64,000 nucleotides of DNA from Erpobdella octoculata (GCA_963978895.1 OZ022238.1:44930777-44994776), one strand, 5' to 3'. Shown: positions 1-13,562, numbered from the stretch's first letter. Made by a program: numbers and translations. Notes: generated by a model not told the origin, from the sequence alone.

Positions 1-379
1 CTGCACAAACCAAATTTTCACCTAATAGAATAAATACGTTGCAACATCCAATCAGTCAAATGGGTTAAAACTTTCAAGAACCGCATTTTGATTTAAATTA
101 GGTGTCCGCGTGCTGTGCAACCACTCAACTTTATTCAGCCGCAGTGGTGTCACAAGGTTTGGTGTCACCCACTGCGGTCTGCACCCTCAGCAGCCCATAG
201 TGGCGCCAATTGTCAGCCTGGTGTTGTTAAAAGTATTTTGTTTGTTCTCAAATTGTTTTCCTTTAAAAATGTCAGTTATTTTTTATGATTTTTTAAGGAA
301 ATAAACTCAACTCAGCTCAAGAAATGATATATAAAGCTATAATAATTATATAATTTATGACTGAGGTAAGTAGACTTAC

Positions 380-1954
380 CACACAACTGTCGCTTATGTC
401 TTCGCTGACGTCAACAACCAGTACGGGCGTTTCTCTGTCGTTCTCTCGAACAGCAGTCAAGTTGAGTTTGTATTTGTCGATGTCAGCAATGATCCATGGC
501 TTTCGACCATCTCTATTAGTGTTCTGTTTCGATGGACCAAAAGATTTTTTGTGATTCGACTTTGCTGCTTCAGAAAGTTTAACTTTTTCTGATTTGCTGA
601 TTGCTCTGCTTGATCTATTATTGTTTATGGCGAAATTATTGAACGATTTGAGACTAGTCGCTTTTGTGAAAGCAATTTTGAAAGGTGAAGTTTCGTTGCA
701 CTTGTTGGTTAAAATTGGCGATGGTACTGAAGCGGATCGGATATCTCTTGATTGGTGATGAGGGGGGCTTAAAACAGGTAACTTTTGGTTTGGAAAAGAA
801 AAATTGGGTGTGTTTTTCGTATTTTTCGCTCTAGCTTTGGCGAGGTGAGGAAATGCACTTAGTCTTGGTATGGAATTTAATTTTTGTCCGCTCGTTGAAT
901 CTTTCAGCAATGACTCAGATTTTAACAAGCTTTTTGGTGATAGGACTACACGAGGAGTTGTAAATTCTTCGGTCACTTTGTTGGTTTTCTTAGACAAAGA
1001 TCGGCGCACGGGACACTTATTAGTGGCAGAAGCGTCTTCTTTTTCGAAGTATCTCCTCAGGGCTGCTACTTTGTCCTTTGTGATGACCACGTGCTTGGTA
1101 CCTCCATCGTTCGAAACGTCGTTGTTTTCCACAGACTGGAAATAATGCACAACCTTTTGCAGTTCAGTGTGTCCTGATTTGTTTTGCAGGTACAATCTTG
1201 CCAAAGTTTTAGGATCGTCCAAGCTTTTCCGCTTCCTGTTTTTATGACGACTGCGACTGTAACGGTTGCGAACTTGTTGGCTTTGCCCAAAATCTTCGAC
1301 GCACAGATGAGGACTGCTGTTTGAGTTTGAAGACTTTTTGAGACGACAGTTGTTGTTCAGAAGCGTTTGCTCCGAAAAGGCAGCGAAGTTTTTGAAATTG
1401 TTTGCTGATTTGGTTTTATAGTCGTCGATATGTACGGTTTCATTTGAACAGACTTGGCTTCCCGTAGTGTTGTTAGCCAGCGTTGTGGCATCGGAAGAGA
1501 AATCGCGTAAGCTGTTTGACGTGACGCTGCTGAAATTTGTGGAGCTGAAAACATCCGAGGTGTCACAGAGACTTTCTGATGTCGTCAGGTTTTTGCTATT
1601 CGCCATGAAGCTTTCAATAGTGCGCATTCTTAAGTCGTCATCTTTTCCGTATTTGAGTCTTTCTTTTTGACTAAGAGGTTGCGTAGATTTAGATATTTCG
1701 CTTTCGCCGAGTTCTTTCTGATCTTCGTCCAATGAAGAACAACCAGAACTTTTGTCGACTTCGAATTTTTCAGACTGAATGTCGTCTATACTGTCGTCGA
1801 GAAAGTCATTGAGGGAGAGACTCGACCTTCGTATGCACTCTCCTTCAGCTGAAGAAGCCATTTTCGTTGTTGTTTGTGACGATACTTCGGTTTCCTGCTT
1901 CTCTTCAGGATTTTTTGGAAGTTTGCTCGTCCCAAAAAAACTGTGATGCATCTT
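380..1954 (-). other. Large Ser/Lys-rich exon of the coiled-coil gene
   Basis: A single 525-codon open exon with acceptor TTTATAG before 1954 and donor GTAAGT after 380. Its translation is low-complexity and hydrophilic, with Ser clusters, a basic stretch near RHKNRKRK and a Leu-rich ALRRYF segment. No catalytic or named domain is visible. Reading through the donor reaches a stop at 317, so an unspliced isoform could end there. Confidence 0.7.
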
Positions 1955-1978
1955 CTATAAAGAAAAAACTAGCTCATC

Positions 1979-2010
<32 letters not shown>

Positions 2011-5000
2011 CTTCTTCATCGTCATCATCATCATCACCACCACCACCATCATCATCATCATCAATGTTATTTATTTAATTACTTTAATAAAAAGAAACTT
2101 CATTTATAGAGCAAAACCTGAAAATCTCACCCCCGGTGACTTGGAAGCTTGTGACGCATAGCCCTTCACCAGTGATTGAAGGACTTTGTTCTCGCGTTCC
2201 AGCCTTACAATGGTGTCTTGCAGGCGACATATTTCGAGTGTGTATCTCTGCACGTAATTTCATTAGAATAAACATTCAGACGATTACATAGTTACACGGT
2301 TTAATTTACTTTTTTAAAGTAAGAAAAAACATGAAGAAAAAAACTCTACCAAAAAACTCCAAAAACGCCTAACTCTTTGTAAATCTGCATTGGCTAACGA
2401 ATGGCGACAGCACAGCAACTATGCACAAAATTAGAACTAAATGTGTTTAATTATGTTTTTTTTTAAATAGGTTTTGATGACATTCTGTGTGGTGAATATT
2501 TTAATGGGAGACGTTGAATTTTTAGATTGAAGAAAACCTCAAACCTAATTTAAACTTAAAATAATTTTTGAGTTTCATTTCAAGGTCATGTTTTAAAAGT
2601 CTAGTCGATTAACCAAAGGTCGCTGTCAGGCTCATAGGCGTACCCACAGGACCTAAAAACCCGTGTTCCAGACACGTACGTACAAAGCATTTCAAAATCA
2701 ATGCCCTCTAAATTATGAATCAGTGTTTTTCAGCATCTGTTCTTCCCAGTGTTTACTCTCAGGTTTGATTCCTTGCGAACAACAAATAATCACATGCCAA
2801 AAAATCAAAGAACGGGAATAATTAACAAGCCTACTCTAACCATAGAGCTTGATATGGATCGTCAAGAATCCCACGCATCTACGGCAAACTCATCAATTCC
2901 CTGCATCGACGCCATGATATCCCAGGTATCCTGTAAACCTTACTGGTTAACGTAGATCGGATCAGTGTCCCCGCTGTTCTAGCTAAATTCTTGGTAGCAA
3001 AGCCACATTTTTGAGACGTGGAATGCCTGATTAGTTCTTATATTTATCTGAAGGTCACGAATACATCTTTTCAAATAGAATCTCCCATGAATATCTTGAG
3101 AAATTTGTTGAAATTCCATATAACAAAACTTGTTTTAGTTCATACCTTTAATCTAAAGGATCTACTGCAACTTATGTTAGACTTGGTTCGGTGGCGTGGC
3201 TAAAAGGTCCGTCATGCCTCTACCCAACTCAAATTCATGGTTACGTCACCGTTTTTGGGTTTGAAGTCAACTGAATGATGCTGAAGCTGTTGTAAAACAT
3301 CAAGCAGACAAATTTAGCTTGGTACCACTAACAGGTTGTCACGCCACAACGTACTTTCAAAGATTACTTAAATCATTGAAAGTTGTAGTTGTCATATTAT
3401 ATGACAATGGTTATTACTATTGCCGCCGTTAGTAAAACTATTTTAATCATTACTATCATCAGTTTAGTTATAAATACAAAAGAATGTTCAGCGATTATAT
3501 CGACTCGTGGTTTTGAATGAAAAAGAAATTTTTTTTCGTGAAGCAATTGCGCTTCCTCCTGCTTCATTTGCATCACGCAGAGATACACAATGGAGTCAAG
3601 GTTAAAGTCATTAAAGAATGCTCATTAATTTCACTAAAAAATGTTTTTAGTCACACAGCAGTGCATGGATGTTCTGTTAATGTTAGAAGCTGTGCATGGA
3701 TGTTCTGCTAATGTTAGAAGCTGTGCATGGATGTTCCGTTAATTTTAGAAGCCGTGCATGAATGTTCCGTTAATTTTAGAAGCTGTGCATGGATGTTCTG
3801 TTAATTTTAGAAGCTGAGCATGGATGTTCCGTTAATGTGAGCAGCAGTGCATGGATGTTCCGTTAATGTGAGCAACAATGCATGAATGTTCCGTTCCGTT
3901 AACGTGAGAAGTAAAAATTTTTTTAAAGAAAACATCACCTTATTTTATGTTTTCATTACTGAGAGGACATTTATTGAACGTTAAAAAACGTATAAATAAC
4001 AGATTTTCACTCAGAACTATTTTTTATTGATGTTCTGTTCAGACGTAATTGTTCATTAGCTCGTTAGTTCAGGGTAGACGTGTTCTATTACACATTTTTC
4101 ATTCATAAAAACAAAACATCCTAATTACAGTTTCGGAAGTAAATTTACCAATCAATTTAAAAAATGACCGAGTGGTTAAGTTAGTCGTCTGCAATTTAAC
4201 TTGAGTAGTATCGCTTCGTTTCTCATATTATATCCATAATTGTGCTCCGTACATGAGATGTCTGGCTCAGTACGCTCAGAAGTTTTTCGAGAAATTTTCC
4301 ACCATAAATCAATTGCACAATAATAATGGTAATAATAATAATAACAATAACAATATATCCTAGCAAAATTCTTAGAAACATCAAAACAAGAGTTTCACTT
4401 TTGTCGTATTTTTGATTTTTTTAGAACTTCTGTTCTCAAGGATATGAATATATTTTTTAAAATTTACAGCAGATACGGCTTTAATGCTCCTTACAAACAA
4501 AGTAGTATTTATATTTTAAAATAGACAAGAAAAAATCGTTTATAAATTTATATTGATACATTTTTTAAGCGTTCAATCAATTTACTTCGGAAAAAAAGAT
4601 TTATGTAGTTCTGCAGGATGGAGTGATGTGGAAAAGATAAGTTGTAATTTGGACGACTCAATTTTTTCATTTATAAAAAATCCAAAACTAAACTCTTTTC
4701 GTTGATAGATTATGACAGATTGCATTTGTAGTTTCTATTTATTATCATCACCACAATATATATAATGTCATGAAAATAGCTGGAAGTATTATTCAGGTAA
4801 CACTTGTCAGGCCGCCATTGGCTGCTCAATCCAGGTGCATGTACTCCACTTGCATGCAACAGAAGAAATTGCCATTCACGTCGCTCAAATCAATGATTTT
4901 TTTTGTTTTTAGAACATCTTTCATACACACATACACACATACACACATACACACATACACACATACACACATACACACATACACACATACACACATACAC

Positions 5001-5304
5001 ACATACACACATACACACATACACACATACACACATACACACATACACACATACACACATACACACATACACACATACACACATACACACATACACACAT
5101 ACACACATACACACGCATCATCGACTCGACTGAGAGTTAGTCATCGCTGGTGGATTCATCTATGACGTCATCTTCCGCTGGCTTTGTCGTAATAACAATA
5201 ATAACCATTATCATCGTTGTCTGTCACCATCATCGTCGTCATCGTCATCATCATAATCAAATTCATCATCATCATCATCATCATCGTCATCGTCATCGTC
5301 ATCG

Positions 5305-5387
<83 letters not shown>

Positions 5388-8300
5388 GTCTGCCTCACCG
5401 CATCTATCATTATCATTATCATCGTCGTCGTCATTGTTATTGTTTACACTGTTATTTTGATTAAACACAAGAGTTGTTCCTCTTTTCCTAGTTCTATAAG
5501 AAACTAAATACTACTAAGTTTCGGGTATTACTTTCCTTTGCAATAGCAGGCAGCGTAAACTAGAGTGATCAAAGAAAGATGAAAAGAAAGAAAACACACA
5601 AAAAATCACACAAACATACCTTATGTTCTTTCCTCCTCACTTCACATTTTCCACATGTGACGGTCCTAGCCAACATCAACTCCTCCGACAGCTTCTGGAT
5701 TTCTTCCTCGGCCATTTTTAGTGAGGCTTGCAGCTTTGCCTGGTGTTTCTTTAAAACATAAATATGTATGCCATTAGATGCATTCAAAAAATATGCAAAC
5801 AGATACAAACATCTATATATAAAAAAAGCTCGTGACGGTGTTTGTGTCCACACTCCTCCAAAACGGCCCAACCGATTTTCATGAAATTTGTTGTGTACGT
5901 TTGGGAGGTCTGAGGACAGGATTATTTGAGTAGTGATACTGTTGTTTTGTAAGGCCTCACTGCTGCTAATACCTCTTCCGTATCCACTCCTACCATATCC
6001 ACCACCGCTACATCCCCCGCCGCCGCTACCACGTCTACCACTGCCACATCCACCGTTACCACATTCACCGCTACCACCTCTACCTCCAAGAACTACTAAC
6101 AGAAACCACAAATAATTAGAAATAGGCATAACAAAAACCACCATCAGATAACTAAAACAAAAACATTAACATGGAGTTATCGGAGTTATACGATCCTTCC
6201 TGTGATGAAACCTGAAATCAGATGAGAAGCAAGGGGGTGGTTTGGAGGGAACGGGATGGGCGGGGGGTTGAAAGATGGATTTCTTTTTTCTAGGTCCGTC
6301 GGGAGCAATTTTTATCATCGTAGGCAAACAAGCAACATTTGCCCGGAGCTTTCCACCAACCGTCAAAATCATCTCTTTGTTCACCACTGGGGTGAGTTTG
6401 AAAGTAAATTTGATGAACTACCACGCTTTTGAAATGCTTTGTTTCAGTCCACAAGGCGAATCTTGAAAGCTCACACATACACGTGTGTGCGTGTGTGTGT
6501 GTGGGAGAGAAAAAAGGAAGAGAGAGAGGAGATAAAGAGAGAGAGAGAGGAGATAAAGAGAAAGAGAGAGAGAGGAGATAAAGAGAAAGAGAGAGATAAG
6601 AGATAAAGAGAAAGAGAGAGAGAGAGGAGAGCAAAGATGGGAGAAAAAATATGAAGCCGTATAGTCACACAGGTAAGTTTGTTATACAGCATGAAGTTGA
6701 TTTTTTAAAATAATTTCCTTGATTTGTTTATGTTCACTTCACTGCTGTTTGCATCAGCAAAATTTCATTGAATTCCTCCTCTTCTTTTTCCTCATCATCA
6801 TCTGCTGCTGCTGCTGTGGTTGCGAAAGGTTTTCAATCACAAGAATTTTTAGCAGAATATTTAGTTTATTATTTGAAAGCGACAAAATAAATTTGCATAT
6901 CAAGGATTTTATCAATTTACATTTGTAAGTTTGTTTAAAAAATGCATATATGCTACTTTCTTCCTACTCTTTTTCTCTCTTTCTCTCTTTCACATTATCT
7001 TTCTCTTTCTTCTTTTCATGTTTTTCTTCTACTTTCTCTTTTTTCTTTCAACAAACGACAAATGGTCTCAGAGGGACAAAAGAATTAAATCTTTTAGTCA
7101 ATTCGTCACTTCAAAAAACGCAATTATATTATGTTCAATTGCTGGACAAATAATTATTAAGCGAATATTAACATCATTAATGTTGATTGCCATGCAAGAA
7201 TTATATATCAAACTTTATCAAACTAATTGAATGAGCTTACAGAGTAAAAATTGTAATTAAATTAATAATCAGATTAATCATGTGCGGGATTACGCATATC
7301 GCTTAAAATGGTAAAAGTCATTAAGGCAATAAAAGATGACGTTGTTCATCAAACCAACAAATTTCAATATTGTTGAATAATTAGCGCAACACACCTCAAC
7401 GTTCATGGCTTGTTGAATCATTTTCTTCTCCAGTGCTTCGTATTTGGTCTTGTAGTGTTCCAAGTCGCTTTTCATACTTTCCAGCCTGTAGTTTGTACAT
7501 AATTTTCAAAAAGTTTATTTATAGAGTATGTATTATAAGTTGTGTTGGTGTAATGCATACAAAATGTAAAGCATGTAAAGCATGTAAAGCATGTAAAGCA
7601 TATATCTATTCATTTATCTTGTTCTGTTGAGGCTTTTAAAAAAGCTCTTAAAACTCATCTGTTCATTAAGTCTTATAACTAAACTTTTTTTATTATTATT
7701 TTATTTTTATTTATTTATTTATTTATTGTGTTTATCCGAGGTTTTTGACGTTTTGTACAGCGCTCTAGTGATGACTATTTCATTGTACTGTGCCATATAA
7801 ATAATAAATAATCCATGTTATTATTATTATATTATTATTAAAAAACACCGAAATGTTTGCATACATAAACCAAGTATATCTTGTTATATCATGATATCCA
7901 TGCATTAACAATTAACCAAGTATATCTTGTTATATCAAGATATCCATGCATTAACAATTAACCAAGTATATCTTGTTATATCAAGATATCCGTGCATTAA
8001 CAATTAACCAAGTATATCTTGTTATATCATGATATCCATGCATTAACAATTAACCAAGTATATCTTGTTATATCATGATATCCATGCATTAACAATTAAC
8101 CAAGTATATCTTGTTATATCACGATATCCATGCTTTAACAATTAACCAAGTATATCTTGTTATATCATGATATCCATTATTATCTATGCATTAACAATTA
8201 ACCAAGTATATCTTGTTATATCATGATATCCATGCATTAACAATTAACACATAGTGGTGGATGAAGGATTTGTTTTTGTTTTGTTTAGATGTCCAGAAAT

Positions 8301-10666
8301 AATTTATATTTTGGTGCCAAAAACTTAGGTACTAAGAGTCAGTAATAACCAGGAGAAGCCCTTCATTTTTTAAATTTGTTTTTTTAAACAAAAGTAATTT
8401 AAACAACATTTTTGTGCCAAAAAATATTATTGAGAGTCAGTAATAAGAGAAATAACTAAAGTTTTTCTTTATCGCTGGCTTCTTCTTAGCTACGTCTACG
8501 ATATATTCAACGGCTAAGCTGCAATATTCTTCCCCGGCTAACGACTTATGGGTCTAAGGTCAAGTTTTAGGCTCCCCGCCATGTTTAGTCTCCGTCAAAA
8601 CAGCCTTGATCCACCACTGTCAACACAATATATAACCCATAGATTCCTAGGTACATATATCTAGGTCTAGGAGCTCATGCATAAGAATAACGCGTTTCAA
8701 CAGTTAACACTTTATAATTTTTATTTATTATATTGGTCAATAAATAATATAGATTTGTAACTATATTGATTTAGAGTGACATTAAGCCTTGAAGAATGTA
8801 TAAAAATATAAATGCGATCAACGTTAGTGATTTCAGCGAAGAATTAAACCAAGAATGTCACGCAGCAAAGATCGGAAACATTCGTCTCCTTATATAACAA
8901 AACGCAGAAAGAGATTCATACATACACATTACACATACACATAGGTACAGGTACACATACACATACACATACACCACACAAAATATGGTGGTTATTATAA
9001 TTGTAATAATTAATTTTTTAATTAAAAGTATGATAACCACCTTATTTTGAGATCATTTGTGCTTTATAATTATTTTGTTTTTGGTTTAATTAACATCCTT
9101 TTGACGAGTTAGTTTGAACGTCTCTCTATAATTAATTTAATAGACAGCCTTTTAAGCAAAAAACAACTAAGAGGACGACGGTGATGATGATAATGGTGAT
9201 GATGATGGTGATGATGATGATGGTGGTGGTGATGATGACGGTGATAGTGATGATGATGATGACGATGATGATGGTGGTGATGATTATTATGATAATGATG
9301 ACGATGATGACGACGACGATGATGAAGATGATAAGGATGAGATAATGATGATGCTGATGATGATGATGAGGAGGAGGATGATGACGATGATGAATACGAC
9401 GATTATAGATGTCATCAAAGACTTTGATGTAGCGGTTGAAAACCGTGTTGATGAGGTCAACAACGTCAACAGAAAGGCAAATGTCGATGAGAGGATTTCT
9501 CAAGAGAAAAAATTTAATCACATTTCGTTAAAAAAGGCTGAGTACGTGACGCTATGGATGACATTGAGCGAACTGTCAATTAGAAATAAGATGTCGTGTT
9601 CTGTGAAACTTTTTGAGAAATTGAAACTGAAACTGTAAAATGTTTTATAAAAATTTCAAATTAAATTCCCGACGATATAATTCAGTTCACGTTGGAACTT
9701 TTTTTTAGCCAAGTTTTCAACTCAGATCAACGTGAACTTTAATGAGAGTTTCACGATTTCTCTCCCCCCTCCTTTATGAATTGATCAAACTATCCTCCAA
9801 TGATTTCTTTATACTACCCTCCTCATTTCGTCATAACCCCTTTTCATGATTTTGTCATACCAACTTTTCATGAATTCTTTTCATGAATTCTTCCTACTAT
9901 TCTCCCATGATTCGATCATATCTCCGTTCATGATTTTACATACCATATATTTTCGTGATTTAACCATACCACACCATGATTCAACCAGTCCACCGCATTG
10001 ATTTCACCATTTTGTGTATGTGGACATCATAGTTTCTTATGAATTGACCATAAGACTCACAAGTTTGATCAATTGATCATACAGCATACACCCCGTTTTT
10101 CTCTTTACGGGAAAAGTTTTGTCCTCCCTTTGGGAAAAATTTTAATTTTCCCGAAGAAACTGTCTGATTCTTGGGTTGTTAAAAAGGAATTTTTATTAAT
10201 GACTAGGTTTTGCGCTTGCGCCTATATGCTTTTTTAACAAACATAAGGCTTAACCAAAGAACTCTAAAGTTTGTCCACACCATCTCATGACCATTATCTC
10301 ATTTACTCTCATGATATGACCATCATGCTACCACTTATGTTTTATACTAACACATCATTTTTATTTTCTTATCCAAGATCTCTACAAAATTCCGTCCTTA
10401 AATGCATAATAAATCATTTTTATATTTCTTTTAATAACCTTTGCAATTCTTTTATTTAATTTTAACTGCAAACCACCTGAAATGGTGATTGAGGTTTTTA
10501 GTCATTTCTTTGTATTTTGTCAATAAAAAAAGTTCTTTTTTAATTCTTTTTCGCAAAATGATTTGATTAAATTATTTCCATGTAATAAAACCAGCGTTTA
10601 TGCATGGCTCGAGTTAATCGCAAATACCGTTGCGTCATAATGGAGATGGTAATGAAGGTGAGGTGG

Positions 10667-10711
<45 letters not shown>

Positions 10712-10746
10712 CGACGACGATGATGACGATGATGATGACGATGATG

Positions 10747-10777
<31 letters not shown>

Positions 10778-13178
10778 AGATGATGATGATAAAACGAATG
10801 TGATTTGAGATGTTAGTAAAGCAATTTTGATTGATGTGTCAAACTGAAGGCATCAATGTTTATTGTTTACTACCTACGTAATCGTAACGGTAAACAACAA
10901 GAGAAATATCACGAAAGAAGACTTTTTCCATTGCAAAACACGCAAACAGGAGCAGTGACTTAGAAATAAGTTAAAATACGAGGCAAAAGTATTTTTAGCT
11001 GCGCAGAGAAAGTGAATTTATGTGTAATTACAAAACTAGCCTGGTACATTCCTGTTTAAGGTTGTTTATTATCCTACTCTGCTGTTCGATCTCGATGAGC
11101 AGAGCTTCGTCTTCTGCTGTCAGTTCTTTTTTCTGCAGTACGGAAAGAGTTTTGGAGTTTTTTTTTAAGAAAAGTTTCGCAATAATTGAAAAAGGTCTGC
11201 GCAGATGAAAATCTACGTGTGTCGAGTGATTGGTTATTGACGGATGAATGGGAAGATGGTAAGATGAGTGGCTGAAAAATAGGATGAAAAGAATTGTGGT
11301 AAAATGGTTGCGATGATGGCAGGGTTAGTGAGCTGATGACACGATGGGTTGAATGATGATAGGTTGGATAGATTAATGGTAAGATGGATTCTGGGATGGT
11401 AGAATAATGGTAGGATGGATACCGTGATGTTAGAATAGTGGAAAAATTGATTCAATGTTGGTAGAATGGTAGGATGAATTCCACGATGGTAGAATAATGG
11501 TAATTTGGATTCCATTATGGTAGAGTAATGGTATGATGAATTTCGTGATGATAGATTAAATGAGACGATAATATGATGGATAAAACTATGTTAAGATTGA
11601 TGGGATAAAAGTAATATGAATGAAACGATGGTAAAATGAATGAGTTCATGGTGGGGTGAATATTATGGTTGGTGAAAAAATGGATGGATAGATGGGTGAA
11701 TGGACAGATGGGCGAATGGGCAGATGGGTGAATGGGCAGATGGGTGAATGGACAGATGGGTGAATGGACAGATGGGTGGATGGACAGATGGGTGAATGGA
11801 CAGATGGGTGGATGGACAGATGGGTGGATGGACAGATGGGTGAATGGACAGATGGGTGAATGGACAGATGGGTGAATGGACAGATGGGTGAATGGACAGA
11901 TGGGTGAATGGACAAAAAGATGAATGGACAGATGGGTGAATGGACGTAGTGACGGAAGACTGGATGGTCGGTAAAAGAATAAACAGATGGTAAAAATGGA
12001 TAGAAGGCGGTGATGAGACATGTTTGTGTTTTTCGTTGGAAATAACTTGTTAAATAAAAAACGTGAATCTTTTTTTAAATAAATTTTAATGAATGAGCGT
12101 TGAAAGATACACAAGTTGTCAATCAAAAAACATTAATTTTTTTAAAAAGTTAACTTTAAAAAGAATAATCTTAAATTATTCAAATGTTATACTTTGTCGG
12201 GTTGTTTCTTCCAGAAGCGAAGTTTTCTACTGGCAGAGCTCAGCATCGCAGCAAGCAGGCGTTCGCTTATTTCAGGATTTCAATACTGGTGGTGATGATG
12301 ATAATGATGATGACGGTGGTGATGATGATGATACCGATGATGTCATAGTTTTCTGCATAAATAAAGGAAAACAAAAAAGACTTGCATATAAACAAAGATT
12401 TGATAAACGAGTGCGCGCTATTATCGTCCGTTTCAGATGAACTCCACCACTCACTCCACTACCGACTGACGGATGAAAGAAAAAGCGCATCGCAGACAGA
12501 CAGACAGACAGACAACCACCGATCAACGTAAAATTGGTTCCACGCTTCAAGCCTGTCATGGACGCAAACTTTGAACTAGTTATCAAACACACTCCTATTG
12601 TGTAGTTTGGTTTAGTGTAGTGCTGGGTCTCTCTCTATCAGTTCTGAAATCTTAAAACAGAAGCATCTGTTTAGCAGCGGACTCTCAGTTTATCTAGGGG
12701 TTCATTGGGTTTAGTTCTATTCACATTTTTAAGTAGGATTTATTAAACATATTTGAAATAATAAATAAAGTAAGTGTAAATAAACTTAATGTGCCTGATG
12801 AGGTATGCTGTGCAGTTAATGATGATGTATTGCCGTATTTTATTGCGAAAATCTCCCTTACTGTGTGAATATATAATAAGACGTCATTATTTCTAAAGAT
12901 AATAACTATTATTATTTTTGATCTCATAACCAATAACCATCATCTTCACCATAACCATCAACAACAACAAAAACAACATCATCATCCTCATCATCACCAT
13001 CATCATCATTATCAACAACAAGAGTCATTTAAAAGTTAAATAACACCACCAGATTGAGGAATTCAATCAATATAAATAAAAAATTCAAAAATTTCAATCC
13101 AATCAATAAAGGTTATTGAAGAAGTGCATGCCTACTTACCTGTTGATTGATAGCTGGCTCCCCTTCGAAAACTTCCAT
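380..13178 (-). CDS. Coiled-coil N-terminus, Ser/Lys-rich protein (unrecognised), 3' end off window
   Basis: I do not recognise this family. The model has six exons, 5' to 3': 13178-13140, 11132-11032, 7485-7395, 5748-5620, 2247-2131 and 1954-380. All junctions are in phase and together give 684 codons without a stop. The start ATG at 13178 sits in a strong Kozak context (GCCGCCCATGG) and an in-frame TGA lies just upstream. Residues about 14-160 are rich in heptad-like Leu/Ile/Glu/Lys patterns (for example [42 protein letters not shown]), indicating a coiled coil. A CGKC motif interrupts it near residue 112. The last exon (525 codons) is Ser-, Asn- and Lys-rich with basic patches and looks disordered. 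It ends at a strong GTAAGT donor at 379, so the gene continues to the left. A scaffold or cytoskeletal adaptor is conceivable, but that is inference. The donor of the 11032 exon (GTAATT) and the absence of further small exons are the weakest points. Confidence 0.68.
1975..2063. repeat. (CAT)n microsatellite with CTT/CAC interruptions
   Basis: About 90 bases of imperfect ATC/CAT triplets lie in the intron immediately upstream of the large exon's acceptor. The plus-strand His-rich reading frame here is only a by-product of the triplet repeat. Confidence 0.95.
3655..3905. repeat. Minisatellite, about 31-bp unit, 8 copies
   Basis: Tandem units built around TGCATGGATGTTCTGTTAAT, with Cys/Thr-type substitutions and changes in the linker (TTAGAAGCT versus GTGAGCAGC). 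It lies in an intron of the coiled-coil gene. Confidence 0.9.
4921..5113. repeat. (ACACACAT)n octanucleotide repeat, about 24 copies
   Basis: A nearly perfect 8-bp tandem repeat. It produces spurious open frames on both strands (Thr/His on plus, Val/Cys/Met on minus). Confidence 0.97.
5226..5430. repeat. (CAT)n microsatellite
   Basis: A long run of CAT with CGT interruptions, uninterrupted from about 5307 to 5387. Open frames of poly-His, poly-Ile, poly-Asp and poly-Met on the two strands are artefacts of the repeat. Confidence 0.97.
5811..5935 (+). mobile_element. Possible Helitron-like or other transposon end
   Basis: The stretch begins TCTATATATAAAAAAAGCTC and continues with a block around CCCAACCGATTTTCATGAAA. 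A TC-TATATATA start followed by such a block is known at the 5' ends of many animal Helitrons. A related phrase (GGCCCAACC) occurs near 32570. The 3' end (CTRR with a hairpin) was not found, so the assignment is tentative. Confidence 0.35.
6475..6645. repeat. (GT)n followed by GA-rich simple repeat
   Basis: A short GT tract is followed by about 150 bases of GAGA/GATAAAGA-type purine repeat in an intron. The Ser/Leu-rich minus-strand frames here are repeat artefacts. Confidence 0.9.
7560..7810 (+). mobile_element. 3' end of a non-LTR retrotransposon (fragment)
   Basis: From about 7615 the plus strand reads [19 protein letters not shown] then stop, the typical last residues of LINE reverse transcriptases. 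It is followed by an ATTT-rich tail and a short 3' segment (TGTACAGCGCTC) ending in AAATAATAAATAA. Only the extreme C-terminus remains. A 9-bp tandem (AAAGCATGT) lies just upstream. Confidence 0.5.
7870..8249. repeat. 46-bp minisatellite, 8 copies
   Basis: Unit starts lie at 7870, 7916, 7962, 8008, 8054, 8100, 8146 and 8202. One unit carries a 10-base insertion. The units are nearly identical and each contains the self-complementary core ATATCATGATATCC, so single strands could form repeated small hairpins. Intronic. Confidence 0.95.
9178..9400. repeat. (GAT)n-rich tract
   Basis: Imperfect GAT/GGT/GAC triplets over about 220 bases. The Ile/Val/His frames on the minus strand and the Met/Arg start of a plus-strand frame come from this tract. 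Confidence 0.9.
10660..10795. repeat. (GAT)n/(GAC)n microsatellite
   Basis: About 135 bases of GAT and GAC triplets, perfect from about 10668 to 10710. Intronic. Confidence 0.95.
11685..11945. repeat. 16-bp minisatellite, about 15 copies
   Basis: Tandem TGGGTGAATGGACAGA units with occasional A-to-G changes. The His/Pro/Ser-rich minus-strand frame here only reflects the repeat. Weaker GATGGTAGAATAATGGTA-type repetition surrounds it from about 11260 to 11640. Confidence 0.93.
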
Positions 13179-13529
13179 GGGCGGCGAAAATAAATCAATT
13201 TCTCAAATCATCTGACGAAAAAGATCGTCAGCTGCGAAAAGTTTTGAGAATAAAATTATTTCTGGCTGTGGCTCTTGTTAGCTGAGATCCTAAAAGAGAG
13301 AGAAAGAGAAGGAGGGAGAAAGAGATAGAGAGAGAGGGAGGGAGAGGGCAATTTACAATTAACTGACTGACGACTATGATGATAATTTACGAACAATAAT
13401 TATTTCATTTTTAATTATTTACTAATGGAGAAATATTCAACGAGCGATAATAGTTATAAAATGCGTTAACTTTCTGAACACGCCTAAACAACAACAACTT
13501 AACCTGCGAACGAATCGCTATTTATACGC

Positions 13530-13562
<33 letters not shown>

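Noticed and set aside
357..1670. Several plus-strand frames and minus-strand alternative frames
   Set aside because: All lie over the large exon 1954-380 of the coiled-coil gene and lack independent support.
4826..4915. Possible extra exon of the coiled-coil gene ([20 protein letters not shown] then stop)
   Set aside because: It ends in a stop, lacks a donor, and the flanking exons already join in phase 0 without it.
4770..5165. Thr/His- and Val/Cys-rich open frames
   Set aside because: They arise from the 8-bp ACACACAT repeat, which stays open in all frames; no splice or start context.
5150..5507. Open frames rich in His, Ile, Asp or Met on both strands
   Set aside because: They are six-frame readings of the (CAT)n microsatellite.
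9345..9638. Plus-strand 97-residue frame ending [11 protein letters not shown]
   Set aside because: It begins in the GAT repeat. The later part is ordinary composition with no splice sites, homologous motif or start context that I can support.
12093..12440. Plus-strand exon candidate after TGTTTCTTCCAG, or a minus-strand exon with donor GTATAA
   Set aside because: The minus-strand version breaks the phase of the coiled-coil gene, which joins cleanly without it. The plus-strand version has no partner exons.
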